DNA of 64,000 bases from Glycomyces albidus (GCF_009451885.1 NZ_WIAO01000009.1:1-64000); one strand, 5' to 3'. Counted from the stretch's first letter, positions 47,723-56,577 are shown. The notes: generated by a model from the letters alone, not told the origin. Program-made: numbers and translations.

Positions 47723-50044
47723 CTAGCCGATATGGCGTTCGACAGTGACGTGGGTCGCCAATGCGCGCGTGCCCGGTTCGATGCGGCGCTCGCCGGTCAC
47801 CTCGACGGCGAGGGCGGCAGCGGTGTCGGCCGAGGACCGGCCGAGGCGCAGTTCCAGGGTCCCGGTCTCGACGGTCCACTGGCCGTCGAGACCGATGAGC
47901 GCGGCCAGGTCGACGGGGACGGCGAAGCGGACCCGTCCGGCCTCGCCCGGAGCGAGCGGCAGGCGCGCGAAGCCGACGAGGCGCTGCACGGGGCGGACCG
48001 TCGAGGCGACCGGGTCGTGGAGGTAGAGCTGCACGACCTCGGTGCCCTCGCGGTCACCGGTGTTGCGCACGCGGACCGCGACCTCGACGGTCCCTTCCGG
48101 ACCGACGCTCGGGCCGGAGAGGAGTTCGGGCTCGTCCCAGTCGAACTCGGTGTACGTCAGGCCGTGGCCGAAGGCGTACTTCGCGGTCGGGTCGATCGTG
48201 GACACCTCGGAGCGGCGGGCGAGCTGCGGGCCGAGGTAGGTCGCCGGGGGCGAGTCGGGCCGGGCCGGGACGCCGACGGGAAGGCGCCCTTCGGGTTCGG
48301 CGGCGCCGGTGAGGATGGCGCTGATCGCCGCGGCGCCCTCCTGGCCGGGCAGGAACGCCTGCACGATCGCGGCGGCCCGCTCCGGCGCGGTGCCGAGCGC
48401 GTACGGGCGGCCGGAGATCACGACCACGACCGTGGGGGTGCCGGAGTCGAGGACGGCCTCGAGCAGGTCCGCCTGGCGACCGGGCAGCGAGTGGTCGGGG
48501 GCGTCGCAGCCTTCGCCGGAGGTGCCCCGGCCGAACATGCCGGAACGGTCGCCGACCGCGATGACGGCGATGTCGGCAGCGGCGGCGGCGTTCGCGGCCG
48601 CCGCGATCTCCGCGTCGGAGGCGTCGAGGATCGAGCCGCCCGCCACGTGTTCGACGGTCGCGCCGGCCAGGTCGACCGCGAGCCGCTCGGCGAGCGTCGC
48701 GATGGCGATGCCGAGGTCGGGTTCGGGCCCGGACCCGTCGGCGGCCGCGTCGTCGACGCGGTCGTGGTGGTTCGGGAACGAGTAGCAGCCGAGCATGACG
48801 GACCGCCGGCCGGCCGCGGGCCCGAGCACGGCGACGCGGGCGGGGGCCTCGGCGAGCGGCAGGGTGCCGTCGTTGGCGAGCAGCACGATCGATTTGCGGG
48901 CCACCTCCGCGGCCAGCGCGCGGGCTTCGGGCGGGTCGAGGTCCACGTCGGCGGGGGGATCGGGGATCTCGTCGAGGAGGCCGAGCTCGAGCTTCTGGGT
49001 GAGGACGCGCTCGACGGCGCGGTCGAGGGTCTTCTCCTCGACGGCGCCCGCGGCGACGGCGGCGAGGAGCGGCTCGCCGTAGCAGTCGACGCCCGGCAGT
49101 TCGACGTCGACGCCGGCGTCCAGGGCCAGGCCCGCGGCGGCGGAGCGGTCGGCGGCGACGCCGTGGAGGGAGTTGAGGAAGTTGACGGCGAAGTAGTCGG
49201 CGACGACGGTGCCTTCGAAGCCCCACTCCTCGCGGAGGATGCCGGTGAGGAGGCGGATGTTGGCGTGGGAGGGCACGCCGTCGTTGGCGGCGTACGAGGG
49301 CATGACGGAGCGGGCCCGCCCGAGGCGCACGGCCATCTCGAACGGGGTCAGGTAGGTCTCGGTGAACTGCCTGGGGCCGAGGTTGACCGGGCCGAAGTTG
49401 CGGGCGGCGTGCGAGGCGGAGTAGCCCGCGAAGTGCTTGACGGTGGCGATGACGCCGGCGTCCTGGATGCCGGTGACGTAGGCCGTGCCGAGGACGCCGG
49501 TGAGGTAGGGGTCCTCGCCCATGGTCTCTTCGGTTCGGCCCCAGCGGGAGTCGGCGACGACGTCGAGGACCGGGGCGAGTCCCTGGTGGATGCCGACCGA
49601 GCGGAGGGTGGTGCCGATCTGCCGGGCCATGGCCTGGACGAGGTCGGGGTCGAAGGTCGCGCCCCAGGCCAGAGCGGTGGGGAAGACGGTGGCGCCGTGG
49701 GCCATGAAGCCGGCGAGGCATTCGTCGTGCGCGATGGCGGCGATGCCGAAGCGGCTGTTCGCGCGGACCCGGCGCTGGAGGGCGGTCAGGCGGGCGGCGC
49801 CTTCGACGGGGTCGACGAGGGCCGAGCCGAAGGGGCGGGTGAGCTGGCCGATCCCGTGGGCGAGGGCGTCGTCTCCGGGGGCGGTGCCGCCGGTCTGCTC
49901 GCTCTGGTGGGGGGCCATGTCGCCGGCGTCGGCGTCGACGCCGCGCCAATGGCTCGCGAGCTGTGCGCATTTCTCTTCGAGGGTCATCCGCTTGACCAGC
50001 CCGGCGGCCCGTTCGGCCTTCTCCGCGGGGGTGTCGGTGTCCAT
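47723..50044 (-). CDS. GH3-family glycoside hydrolase (beta-glucosidase/xylosidase type)
   Basis: Retaining exo-glycosidase of 773 residues without a signal peptide. The GH3 N-terminal barrel shows DSRWGRTEETMGEDPYLTGV, then VKHFAGYSASHAARNFGPVN. The nucleophile Asp is in FEGTVVADYFAVNFLN. The (alpha/beta)6 sandwich domain has the usual KSIVLLANDGTLPL, and the C-terminal fibronectin III-like domain ends the protein (VEVAVRVRNTGDREGTEVVQLYL). ATG 50044 begins MDTDTPAEKAERAAGL. First gene of the operon and divergent from lacI. Cytoplasmic location means the glycoside must be imported, yet no transporter gene is in the cluster. Confidence 0.9.
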   Translation of the reverse strand: MDTDTPAEKAERAAGLVKRMTLEEKCAQLASHWRGVDADAGDMAPHQSEQTGGTAPGDDALAHGIGQLTRPFGSALVDPVEGAARLTALQRRVRANSRFGIAAIAHDECLAGFMAHGATVFPTALAWGATFDPDLVQAMARQIGTTLRSVGIHQGLAPVLDVVADSRWGRTEETMGEDPYLTGVLGTAYVTGIQDAGVIATVKHFAGYSASHAARNFGPVNLGPRQFTETYLTPFEMAVRLGRARSVMPSYAANDGVPSHANIRLLTGILREEWGFEGTVVADYFAVNFLNSLHGVAADRSAAAGLALDAGVDVELPGVDCYGEPLLAAVAAGAVEEKTLDRAVERVLTQKLELGLLDEIPDPPADVDLDPPEARALAAEVARKSIVLLANDGTLPLAEAPARVAVLGPAAGRRSVMLGCYSFPNHHDRVDDAAADGSGPEPDLGIAIATLAERLAVDLAGATVEHVAGGSILDASDAEIAAAANAAAAADIAVIAVGDRSGMFGRGTSGEGCDAPDHSLPGRQADLLEAVLDSGTPTVVVVISGRPYALGTAPERAAAIVQAFLPGQEGAAAISAILTGAAEPEGRLPVGVPARPDSPPATYLGPQLARRSEVSTIDPTAKYAFGHGLTYTEFDWDEPELLSGPSVGPEGTVEVAVRVRNTGDREGTEVVQLYLHDPVASTVRPVQRLVGFARLPLAPGEAGRVRFAVPVDLAALIGLDGQWTVETGTLELRLGRSSADTAAALAVEVTGERRIEPGTRALATHVTVERHIG

Positions 50045-50086
50045 GCTGCTCCACTCAAGCGGCCCAACGCGCCGAGGCGGGCCGAT

Positions 50087-50103
50087 AGTTTCTGAAACTT
50101 TTC
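50087..50103. promoter_or_regulatory. Putative LacI operator in front of the GH3 operon
   Basis: AGTTTCTGAAACT (50087-50099) is a 13-bp palindrome. The overlapping GAAACTTTTC (50094-50103) resembles the GAAACTTTC element recognised by several actinobacterial LacI proteins. It lies 43 bases upstream of the glycosidase start. Confidence 0.5.
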
Positions 50104-50213
50104 TGATCGTTATCGATACAGGTTTGCACACCATAACATTGATGCAGGCTCAGTTCTAGCGGTGATTTGCCGCCTGGATGCGTTTGCCCAGCCTCTTGAT
50201 TCGAGCCCGCGCA

Positions 50214-50226
50214 CCGAAACTTTCGG
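50214..50226. promoter_or_regulatory. Putative LacI operator in front of lacI
   Basis: CCGAAACTTTCGG is a perfect 13-bp palindrome centred on C at 50220, 77 bases before the lacI start. It shares GAAACTTT with the site at 50094, which argues that one regulator reads both. Confidence 0.6.
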
Positions 50227-50302
50227 ACGCGCTCCGGGAGCCGGGGACGCGGGCTATAGGATGTGCAGGCGAACCTTTGTGATCAGGACCAGGAGGAGAC
50301 CC

Positions 50303-51322
50303 TTGAGCGAAGCCGAACACGGGCGGATCACCATCCGCGCCATCGCCGACGAGGCCGGCGTCAGCGTGCCGACGGTGTCACGTGTCATCAACGGCCGCTC
50401 CGACGTCGCCCCCGAGACCCGCCGCCGCGTCGAGGAGCTGCTGAACGAGCGCGGGTACCAGCGCCGCCGCTCCACCCGCACGCCCAGCCGCGCGCGCCTG
50501 GTCGACCTGGTGTTCAACGAGCTGGACAGCCCCTGGGCCGTGGAGATCATCCGCGGGGTCGAGGACGCCGCGCACGCCGCCGGGGTCGGCACGGTCGTCT
50601 CGGCGGTCCACCGCCGGCGCGCCTCCACCGAGCAGTGGCTCGACAACCTCCGCACGCGCGCCTCCGACGGCGTCATCCTGGTCGTCTCGCAGCTCGCGTC
50701 CCCGATCCTGGAGCAGCTTCGCCACCTGGGCGTCCCGATGGTGGTCCTCGACCCCTCCGGCGGGCCCACAATGGACGCCCCCGCGATCGGCGCCACCAAC
50801 TGGGCCGGCGGCCTGGCCGCCACCGAGCACCTGATCTCGCTGGGCCACCGCCGGATCGGGTTCATCCACGGCCCCAAGCAGGTCCTGTGCTCGCGCGCCC
50901 GGTTCGACGGCTACCGGGCGGCCCTGGAGGCCGGCGGCATCGAGTTCGACCCGGCCCTGGTCTACGACGGCGACTTCTACCACCAGTCGGGGTTCGACGC
51001 CGCGAACGCCCTCCTGCGCCTCGACTCGCCCCCGACCGCGATCTTCGCGTCCTCCGACCAGATGGCCTTCGGCGCCTACGAGGCGATCCGCCAGGCGGGC
51101 CTGCGCATCCCCGAGCACGTCAGCATCGTCGGCTTCGACGACCTCCCCGAGTCCCGCTGGACCTCCCCGCCCCTGACCACCGTCCGCCAGCCCCTCGCCG
51201 AGATGGGCGCCCTCGCCGCGCGCACCGTGCTGGAGATGGCCGCGGGCAACGACATCGACTCCCCCCGCCTGGAACTGGCGACGGAACTGGTCGTCCGGGA
51301 GTCGACCACCGCGGTCGAATAG
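50303..51322 (+). CDS. LacI-family transcriptional regulator
   Basis: 339-residue sugar-responsive repressor. The N-terminal helix-turn-helix is TIRAIADEAGVSVPTVSRVINGRSDVAPETRRRV, with the hinge helix after it. The periplasmic-binding-like domain follows: LGHRRIGFIHGPKQ, the DQMAFGAYEAIRQAG helix and VSIVGFDDLPESRWTSPPLTTVRQP, a LacI hallmark. TTG 50303 is chosen for AGGAGGAG just upstream; the frame is open further but gives no conserved sequence. Divergent from the glycosidase operon it probably represses. Its stop is one base from that of bioB. Confidence 0.9.
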   Translation: MSEAEHGRITIRAIADEAGVSVPTVSRVINGRSDVAPETRRRVEELLNERGYQRRRSTRTPSRARLVDLVFNELDSPWAVEIIRGVEDAAHAAGVGTVVSAVHRRRASTEQWLDNLRTRASDGVILVVSQLASPILEQLRHLGVPMVVLDPSGGPTMDAPAIGATNWAGGLAATEHLISLGHRRIGFIHGPKQVLCSRARFDGYRAALEAGGIEFDPALVYDGDFYHQSGFDAANALLRLDSPPTAIFASSDQMAFGAYEAIRQAGLRIPEHVSIVGFDDLPESRWTSPPLTTVRQPLAEMGALAARTVLEMAAGNDIDSPRLELATELVVRESTTAVE

Positions 51323-51323
51323 C

Positions 51324-52391
51324 CTAGGCGTTCGGCGCGACGTCCGTGCCCGCGCCGCGGCGGCGCGGTCTGACCGCCTCGCGGACCGCTTCGGGCGCCG
51401 ACTCCGGCCCGAGCGGCACGAGCCCGGCGTCGGCGATGAGCGCGAGGTCGTCCTTGGCGGCCTGGCCCTCGCTCGTCAGGTAGTCGCCCAGGAAGATCGA
51501 GTTGACGATCTGGAGCGCCGTCGCCTGCATCGTCCGCAGGTGCACTTCGCGGCCCGCCGCGAGACGGACCTCGGCCGACGGGTTGGCGAGGCGGACCATC
51601 GCCAGGATCCGCAGGCACCGTCGCGGGTCGAGGTCCCATTTGGACTCCATCGGGGTGCCCTCGAAGGGCAGCAGGAAGTTGACCGGGATCGAGTCGACGT
51701 CCAGCCCGCGCAGCCCCAGTGCGACCGAGACGAGGTCGGCGTCCCGCTCCCCCATGCCGGCGATGAGGCCCGAGCACGGCGACAGGCCAGCGCCGTGCGC
51801 GGCGTTGACGGTGTCGACCCGGTCGGCGAAGGTGTGGGTCGAGCAGATGTCCGCGTACGTCTCCTCCGCGGTGTTCAGGTTGTGGTTGTACGCGTCCGCC
51901 CCCAGGTCGGCGAGGCGCTCGGCCTGGCCGTCCTTGAGCAGGCCCAGGCACGCGCAGACCTCGACGCCCGGCGCGGCGTTCTTGACCGCGGCGATGGTCT
52001 TGCCGACCCGCTCGACGTCCATATCGGTCGGACCGCGGCCGCTCGCGACGAGGCACACCCGCGAGGCCCCGCCCGCGACCCCGGCGGCCGCCTGCTCGGC
52101 GGCCTGCTCGGGGGTGAGCCACGTGTACTTGAGGACGTCGGCCTTCGAGCCCAGGCGCTGGGAGCAGTAGTTGCAGTCCTCGGGGCACAGGCCGCTCTTG
52201 AGGTTGACGAGGTAGTTCAGCTTGACCGTGTTCCCGAAGTGGCGGAAGCGAAGCCGCGCGGCCGCGGCGACCACGTCCATCAGCTCGGCGTCCGTGCTCG
52301 AGAGGACGGCCTCGAGGTCGGCCGCGGCGGGCACCTCGCCGGCGTCGGCGGCTGCGGAGAGTCGTTCGAGGGCGTCGTGGAGTGCGGTCAT
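51324..52391 (-). CDS. bioB: Biotin synthase
   Basis: Radical SAM enzyme inserting sulfur into dethiobiotin. The CxxxCxxC cluster ligand motif is in [13 protein letters not shown] at about residue 70. The second cluster's Cys residues and the [20 protein letters not shown] stretch are conserved, as is [13 protein letters not shown]. 355 residues. ATG 52391. It stands alone; no bioA, bioD or bioF and no BirA-type site is visible nearby. It converges on lacI with a single base between stop codons, so no terminator separates them. Confidence 0.96.
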   Translation of the reverse strand: MTALHDALERLSAAADAGEVPAAADLEAVLSSTDAELMDVVAAAARLRFRHFGNTVKLNYLVNLKSGLCPEDCNYCSQRLGSKADVLKYTWLTPEQAAEQAAAGVAGGASRVCLVASGRGPTDMDVERVGKTIAAVKNAAPGVEVCACLGLLKDGQAERLADLGADAYNHNLNTAEETYADICSTHTFADRVDTVNAAHGAGLSPCSGLIAGMGERDADLVSVALGLRGLDVDSIPVNFLLPFEGTPMESKWDLDPRRCLRILAMVRLANPSAEVRLAAGREVHLRTMQATALQIVNSIFLGDYLTSEGQAAKDDLALIADAGLVPLGPESAPEAVREAVRPRRRGAGTDVAPNA

Positions 52392-52613
52392 GGCAAGATC
52401 TTGCCACAGCCGCGGGAGAGGGGATCTGCGATGGTGCGGGCGTTATCAGCGAAATGTCCTTCGAACACCGCACTCAGGCCGGAGCGTCGCGATCCGCCTA
52501 CACTTGCTACAGTGGGTGGTCGGTGCTGCGAATGGACGCGGCGGGCTGGTGGAGATCCCCCCTGTTCGCGTCTCGAATTGTGAACCGCCCGAGCCATCCG
52601 GAGAGAACCAACC

Positions 52614-53549
52614 GTGCCGATCGCACCTGGACAACCGGCGTTGATCGCCGTGGCAGTCGCGACCCTCTGGGCCCAGCCCTCCGCCGCGGGCCCTGAGGAC
52701 CGTCTCGCCCTCGGCGTGCCGTCCGCGATCCGCGAATGGGTCGCCCGGCTCACCAACGACATCCGCGCCAACGGCCTCAAAGGACGCGTGCGCACCCAGT
52801 GCCTGCTCGGCACCCGCGTCGAGGTCCACCAGGTGGCCGACGGCTGGGCCGAGGTGTCGTGCCCGTCGCAGGAGGCCTCCGGCTGGCTGCCGGTCGACCA
52901 GCTCGTACTCCCCGCCGAGGGCGACACGCGCGGCACCGAGTACCTCGTGAGCGCGACCGCGACCGCCGTCCGGGACGAGCCCGGCGGCGACGTGTCGATC
53001 CCGGGCGTGACCCTGGGGACGCGCCTGCGGGTCGTGGGAGAGCCGTACCGGGGCTGGGTGCCCGTGGGGCTCCCGGGCCCGCAGCAGCCCGGCTGGGTGC
53101 CTCAGCGCGACCTCACGGCCGAGCCCGCCGCAGACCTGTCCGCGCCGTCGACCGGGATGGTCGCCGCGGGCCTGGACGCCGTCAAGCTCGCCCAGCAGCT
53201 CCTGGAGATCCCCTACCTGCACGGCGGCGTCAGCGCCTACGGCATCGACGCGCCCGGCCTGGTCTGGATCGTCTACCGCCAGTTGGGGATCGACGTGCCG
53301 CGGTTCAGCGGGGCGCTGTTCGAGTCCGGCGACGACGTCGCGTTCGACGACCTGCACCCGGGCGACCTGGTGTTCCTCGACCACGGCGGCGACCCGAAGA
53401 CGCCGGCGATCATGGCCGAGCGCAGCCAGTCCGACCTGCCCGAGGTGATCTTCTCCTCGCCGGTCTACGGCAAGGTCGTCTCCGAGCCGCTCAAGGACGC
53501 CGAACTCGCGGGCATCACCGGCTGCCGCCGCCTGCCCGTCCGGGCCTAG
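52614..53549 (+). CDS. NlpC/P60-fold protein without catalytic residues, SH3-like domains
   Basis: 311 residues. The first part has two SH3-like repeats (RVEVHQVADGWAEVSCPSQ with GWLPVDQL, then RLRVVGEPYRGWVPVGLPG with GWVPQRDL). The last 130 residues follow the NlpC/P60 fold step by step: LLEIPYLHGGVSAYGIDAPG, VYRQLGIDVPRFSGALFESG, LHPGDLVFLDHGG. The catalytic Cys of DCSGL is replaced (DAPGL), and the H(V/A)GIY strand is not recognisable (TPAIMAERS). A substrate-binding or regulatory pseudoenzyme is likely. GTG 52614 has GGAGAG eight bases upstream. A weak N-terminal hydrophobic stretch may be a signal peptide. Confidence 0.75.
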   Translation: MPIAPGQPALIAVAVATLWAQPSAAGPEDRLALGVPSAIREWVARLTNDIRANGLKGRVRTQCLLGTRVEVHQVADGWAEVSCPSQEASGWLPVDQLVLPAEGDTRGTEYLVSATATAVRDEPGGDVSIPGVTLGTRLRVVGEPYRGWVPVGLPGPQQPGWVPQRDLTAEPAADLSAPSTGMVAAGLDAVKLAQQLLEIPYLHGGVSAYGIDAPGLVWIVYRQLGIDVPRFSGALFESGDDVAFDDLHPGDLVFLDHGGDPKTPAIMAERSQSDLPEVIFSSPVYGKVVSEPLKDAELAGITGCRRLPVRA

Positions 53550-53558
53550 TACGCAGCG

Positions 53559-53593
53559 AACGGCCCGCCTCCCTTCCGAGGAGGCGGGCCGTT
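53559..53593. terminator. Convergent terminator, NlpC-like / terC
   Basis: AACGGCCCGCCTCC (53559-53572) pairs perfectly with GGAGGCGGGCCGTT (53580-53593) around a seven-base loop, between two converging genes. Confidence 0.9.
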
Positions 53594-53610
53594 CCGTCGT
53601 CTGGCGGAAC

Positions 53611-54681
53611 CTAGTAGTAGAGCTTCTTCTTCTTCGTCTCGGCGACGGCCGGCTCGGGCTCCTCGACGTGCTGCTCGCGCTCGGCCTCGGCGAACAGCTC
53701 CTTCCAGGTCTTGCCGTCGCGGTGCAGGAGGATGCCGTTCACGACGATGACCGTGGTCAGCACGCCGGCGATGACGCCGAGCGAGAGCGCGGTCGGGATC
53801 TCCGGGATCGCGTCGATGTGCTCGCCGCCGTTGATGAACGGGAGCTGGTTCTCGTGGAGGCCGTGGAGCACGAGCTTCACGCCGATCCAGCCGAGGATCG
53901 CCGCCAGGCCCAGCGACAGGAACCGCAAAGACTTCAGCAGCGCGGCCAGCAGGAAGTAGAGCTGCCGCAGGCCCATCAGCGCGAAGATCGTCGCGGTGAA
54001 CACCAGGTACGGCTCCTGCGTCAGGCCGAAGATCGCCGGGATCGAGTCGAGCGCGAACAGGATGTCGGTGGAGCCGATCGCGAGCATCGCCAGCAGCAGC
54101 GGGGTCACGAACTTGACGCCGTCGATGCGGGTGGTCAGCTTGCCGCCGTCGTAGCCGGGCGAGACGCGCAGCCGCGACTCCGCGAACCGCATGAAGCCGT
54201 TCTGCGGCATCTCCTCGTCATGGCCGCCCTTCTCGCGCAGCTGGCCCCACGCGGTCCAGATCAGGATCGCGCCGAAGATGAGGAAGACCCAACTGAACCG
54301 CTCGATGAGCACCGAGCCGACGGCGATGAATCCGCCGCGCAGCACGATCGAGAGCACGATGCCGACCAGGAGCACGCGGGACTGGAGCGCGTCCGGGACC
54401 CGGAAGGACTGGATGATCAGCAGGAACACGAAGAGGTTGTCGACCGACAGCGCCAGTTCGGTGAGGTAGCCGGCGTAGAACTGACCGCCGAACGCCGGAC
54501 CTTGGGTGACCAGGATGAGAGCGCCGAATGCCAGCGCCGCTCCGATGTAAACACCGGCCCAGGTGGCCGATTCCTTCGTGGAGAGTTTGTGGGGGTTGCG
54601 GACCGCCATCACGAGGTCGAAGACGACGACTGAAGCGAGACCGACCATGGTCAGCGCCCAGGCCCAGGCCGGGAGTTCCAA
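53611..54681 (-). CDS. TerC-family integral membrane protein
   Basis: 356 residues, about nine hydrophobic segments. It has the paired acidic motifs of TerC: LTELALSVDNLFVFLLIIQ in helix 3 and AIGSTDILFALDSIPAIFG in the second half. Family members are linked to tellurite resistance and to manganese export or metal loading of secreted proteins. The C-terminal tail is charged (KKKKLYY). TTG 54681 has GGAAGG seven bases upstream and starts the conserved LELPAWAW. Near uvrB as in Streptomyces. I looked for a yybP-ykoY manganese riboswitch upstream and could not see one. Confidence 0.88.
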   Translation of the reverse strand: MELPAWAWALTMVGLASVVVFDLVMAVRNPHKLSTKESATWAGVYIGAALAFGALILVTQGPAFGGQFYAGYLTELALSVDNLFVFLLIIQSFRVPDALQSRVLLVGIVLSIVLRGGFIAVGSVLIERFSWVFLIFGAILIWTAWGQLREKGGHDEEMPQNGFMRFAESRLRVSPGYDGGKLTTRIDGVKFVTPLLLAMLAIGSTDILFALDSIPAIFGLTQEPYLVFTATIFALMGLRQLYFLLAALLKSLRFLSLGLAAILGWIGVKLVLHGLHENQLPFINGGEHIDAIPEIPTALSLGVIAGVLTTVIVVNGILLHRDGKTWKELFAEAEREQHVEEPEPAVAETKKKKLYY

Positions 54682-54950
54682 TGTGTTGCCTTCCTTGACA
54701 TCTGGAGGGTCACATGGTCTCTCCCGATCCTCTCGGACCAGCGTCACCGGGGCCCGATGGCGGGCCCGTGCATTGACGACGACGCTAACAGCGCTGGACG
54801 CTGCGGGATACTCCCCACATACCTGATTTTGAACAGACGCGTCTATTCTGCCTGCCGGAGCCCGACTTGTCATGAGTCAGCTTTGTGACTTCACTCTCGA
54901 CGCTACCTCGGGTCGACGGAGTGTGAGGGATCCTATGGGAGGCTCCGCCC

Positions 54951-55241
54951 ATGGTTCTGGAAGTCGCCGAAATCAAGATCACCCCCGGCCAGGAGGACGC
55001 CTTCAAGGAGGCGTACCGCTCCGCCCGCGAGCTCGTGAAGGTCTCCCCCGGCCTGCGCTCGATGCGCATGACGCAGGGCGTGGAGAACCCGAGCCGCTTC
55101 GTGCTCCTCATCGAGTGGGACTCCGTCGAGGCCCACGAGCAGGGCTTCCGCGAGACCGACCGGTTCCCGAAGTGGCGCGAGGCGATCGGCCCGTTCTTCG
55201 CCGAGCCGCCGTTCGTCGAGCACGCCGTCGACGTCGACTAG
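54951..55241 (+). CDS. Antibiotic-biosynthesis-monooxygenase (ABM) domain protein
   Basis: A 96-residue dimeric alpha-beta barrel fold protein: MVLEVAEIKITPGQEDAFKE, the middle VSPGLRSMRMTQGVENPSRF and the end VLLIEWDSVEAHEQGFRETD are typical of the ABM family. Known members act as small monooxygenases, heme-degrading enzymes or simple stress proteins; none of these can be chosen here. ATG 54951. The stop codon shares CTAG with that of the converging lysR gene. Confidence 0.8.
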   Translation: MVLEVAEIKITPGQEDAFKEAYRSARELVKVSPGLRSMRMTQGVENPSRFVLLIEWDSVEAHEQGFRETDRFPKWREAIGPFFAEPPFVEHAVDVD

Positions 55242-56128
55242 TCCGCGAACGCCGTTGCGGCCGCGACGAAGTCGGCCAGCGCGCCGCCGCCGGCGGCGCC
55301 TCTCGGCCAGACCAGGGCGACGGTGCTCGGGGCGACGCCGGTGACGGGGCGGTAGGCGATGTCCGGGCGGGCGTAGAAGCGGGCGGCGCTCTCGGGCGCG
55401 AGAGCGATGCCGTCGCCGGCGGCGATGGCGCTGAGCCAGTCGTCGGGGAGCTCGGTGACCGCCCCGATGCGGACCGGGCGGCCGCCGCGGCCCTCGGCCT
55501 CGATCCAGTGGTCGCGGAAGGCGCCGGTGGCCTTGGGCGCGGCGATGAACGGCTCGTCGAGCAGGTCCTCGAACCGGAGTTCGGCGTGCCCAGCGAGCGG
55601 GTGGTCGGCGGCCATGGCGATGCAGCGCGGCTCGGTGAACAGGACCGCGAGCTCGAACTCGTCCTGGCGCGGGAACGGCAGGCGCATGAACGCGGCGTCG
55701 ACGTCACCGGAGTCGAGTCCGCCGACCGGGTCGCCCCAGCTCGCCTGGCGCAGTTCGACCCGCCAGCCGGGGCGCCGTTCGCGGAAGGCCGCGATGATGG
55801 GCCGGGTCCGCTCGTTGGCGGCGCTCGCGAGGTAGCCGACGCGGAGCACGTTCGAGGCGTCGCGGTCGGCGGCGCGCACTGCCCGCCTGGCGGCGTCCCA
55901 GGCGCCGAGGACGGCCGGGGCGGCGGCCGCGAGGGCCTCTCCGGGGCCGGTGAGGGCCATGCCGGTCTTCGAACGCGTGAACAGGGCCGTGCCGAGCAGG
56001 TGCTCGAGCTGGCGGATCTGCTTGGTGAGCGCGGGCTGGGAGAGGTAGAGCCGTTCGGCGGCGCGCGTGAGGTTCCCTTCGGCGGCGACGGCCGCGAAAG
56101 ACCGGAGCAGTCGCAGGTCCACATCCAT
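55238..56128 (-). CDS. LysR-family transcriptional regulator
   Basis: 296 residues. The N-terminal winged helix is MDVDLRLLRSFAAVAAEGNL, then TRAAERLYLSQPALTKQIRQ and LEHLLGTALFTRSKTGMALT, a textbook LysR start. The effector-binding domain follows with VLRVGYLASAANERTRPII. Divergent from the DoxX-like gene. A perfect 15-bp palindrome covers its own start codon, indicating autoregulation together with control of the neighbour. The inducer is unknown. Confidence 0.92.
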   Translation of the reverse strand: MDVDLRLLRSFAAVAAEGNLTRAAERLYLSQPALTKQIRQLEHLLGTALFTRSKTGMALTGPGEALAAAAPAVLGAWDAARRAVRAADRDASNVLRVGYLASAANERTRPIIAAFRERRPGWRVELRQASWGDPVGGLDSGDVDAAFMRLPFPRQDEFELAVLFTEPRCIAMAADHPLAGHAELRFEDLLDEPFIAAPKATGAFRDHWIEAEGRGGRPVRIGAVTELPDDWLSAIAAGDGIALAPESAARFYARPDIAYRPVTGVAPSTVALVWPRGAAGGGALADFVAAATAFAD

Positions 56129-56141
56129 AACCGAAGGTTAT
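56127..56141. promoter_or_regulatory. LysR binding palindrome
   Basis: ATAACCGAAGGTTAT is a perfect 15-bp palindrome of the LysR T-N11-A type. It overlaps the lysR start codon (56126-56128) and lies 89 bases upstream of the divergent DoxX-like gene. Confidence 0.65.
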
Positions 56142-56229
56142 ACATACTGGTATTGGACGCGCGGCAGGGTCCCGGCCGAGACTTGGAGCGCCCGGCGGAC
56201 GGTCCGCCGGGTCCTGAGGAGGATTCCCG

Positions 56230-56577
56230 ATGTTCGCTGCCCTGGTCGTCGTCACCGGACTCGCGATCGCCGCCAACGCGGTCGAGTCGGTCGCCAATTT
56301 CGCGGGAGCGGCGTGGGTGAAGCAGAACTCGCGCGCGGTCGGCGTCCCGGACTCCTGGCTGCCGTTCCTGGGGTTCGTGAAGGGCGCGGCGGCCGTCGGG
56401 CTCGCCGTGGGGCTGTTCTGGCGCCCGCTCGGCATCGCGGCCGCGGCGGGGCTCGTGGTGTTCTTCGTGATCGCGACGGTGCTGCACGTCCAGCGGCGCG
56501 TGTTCCACAACTTCGCGGGCCCGCTCCTGTTCCTGGCCGTGAGCGTGGCGGCGCTGTGGTTGATGATCGCCGCGTGA
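56230..56577 (+). CDS. DoxX-like membrane protein
   Basis: 115 residues with four membrane segments: FAALVVVTGLAIAANAVESV, SWLPFLGFVKGAAAVGLAVG, LGIAAAAGLVVFFVIATVLH and PLLFLAVSVAALWLMIAA. The pattern is that of the DoxX-like family, with the conserved (L/F)G..K and H..R(R) positions. Such proteins often accompany redox or detoxification enzymes, and the exact role is undefined. ATG 56230 follows GAGGA six bases upstream. Likely controlled by the LysR regulator alongside. Confidence 0.82.
   Translation: MFAALVVVTGLAIAANAVESVANFAGAAWVKQNSRAVGVPDSWLPFLGFVKGAAAVGLAVGLFWRPLGIAAAAGLVVFFVIATVLHVQRRVFHNFAGPLLFLAVSVAALWLMIAA

Noticed and set aside
54682-54860. Possible yybP-ykoY manganese riboswitch before terC
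   Set aside because: I could not find the conserved internal loops; only ordinary GC-rich inverted repeats are present.
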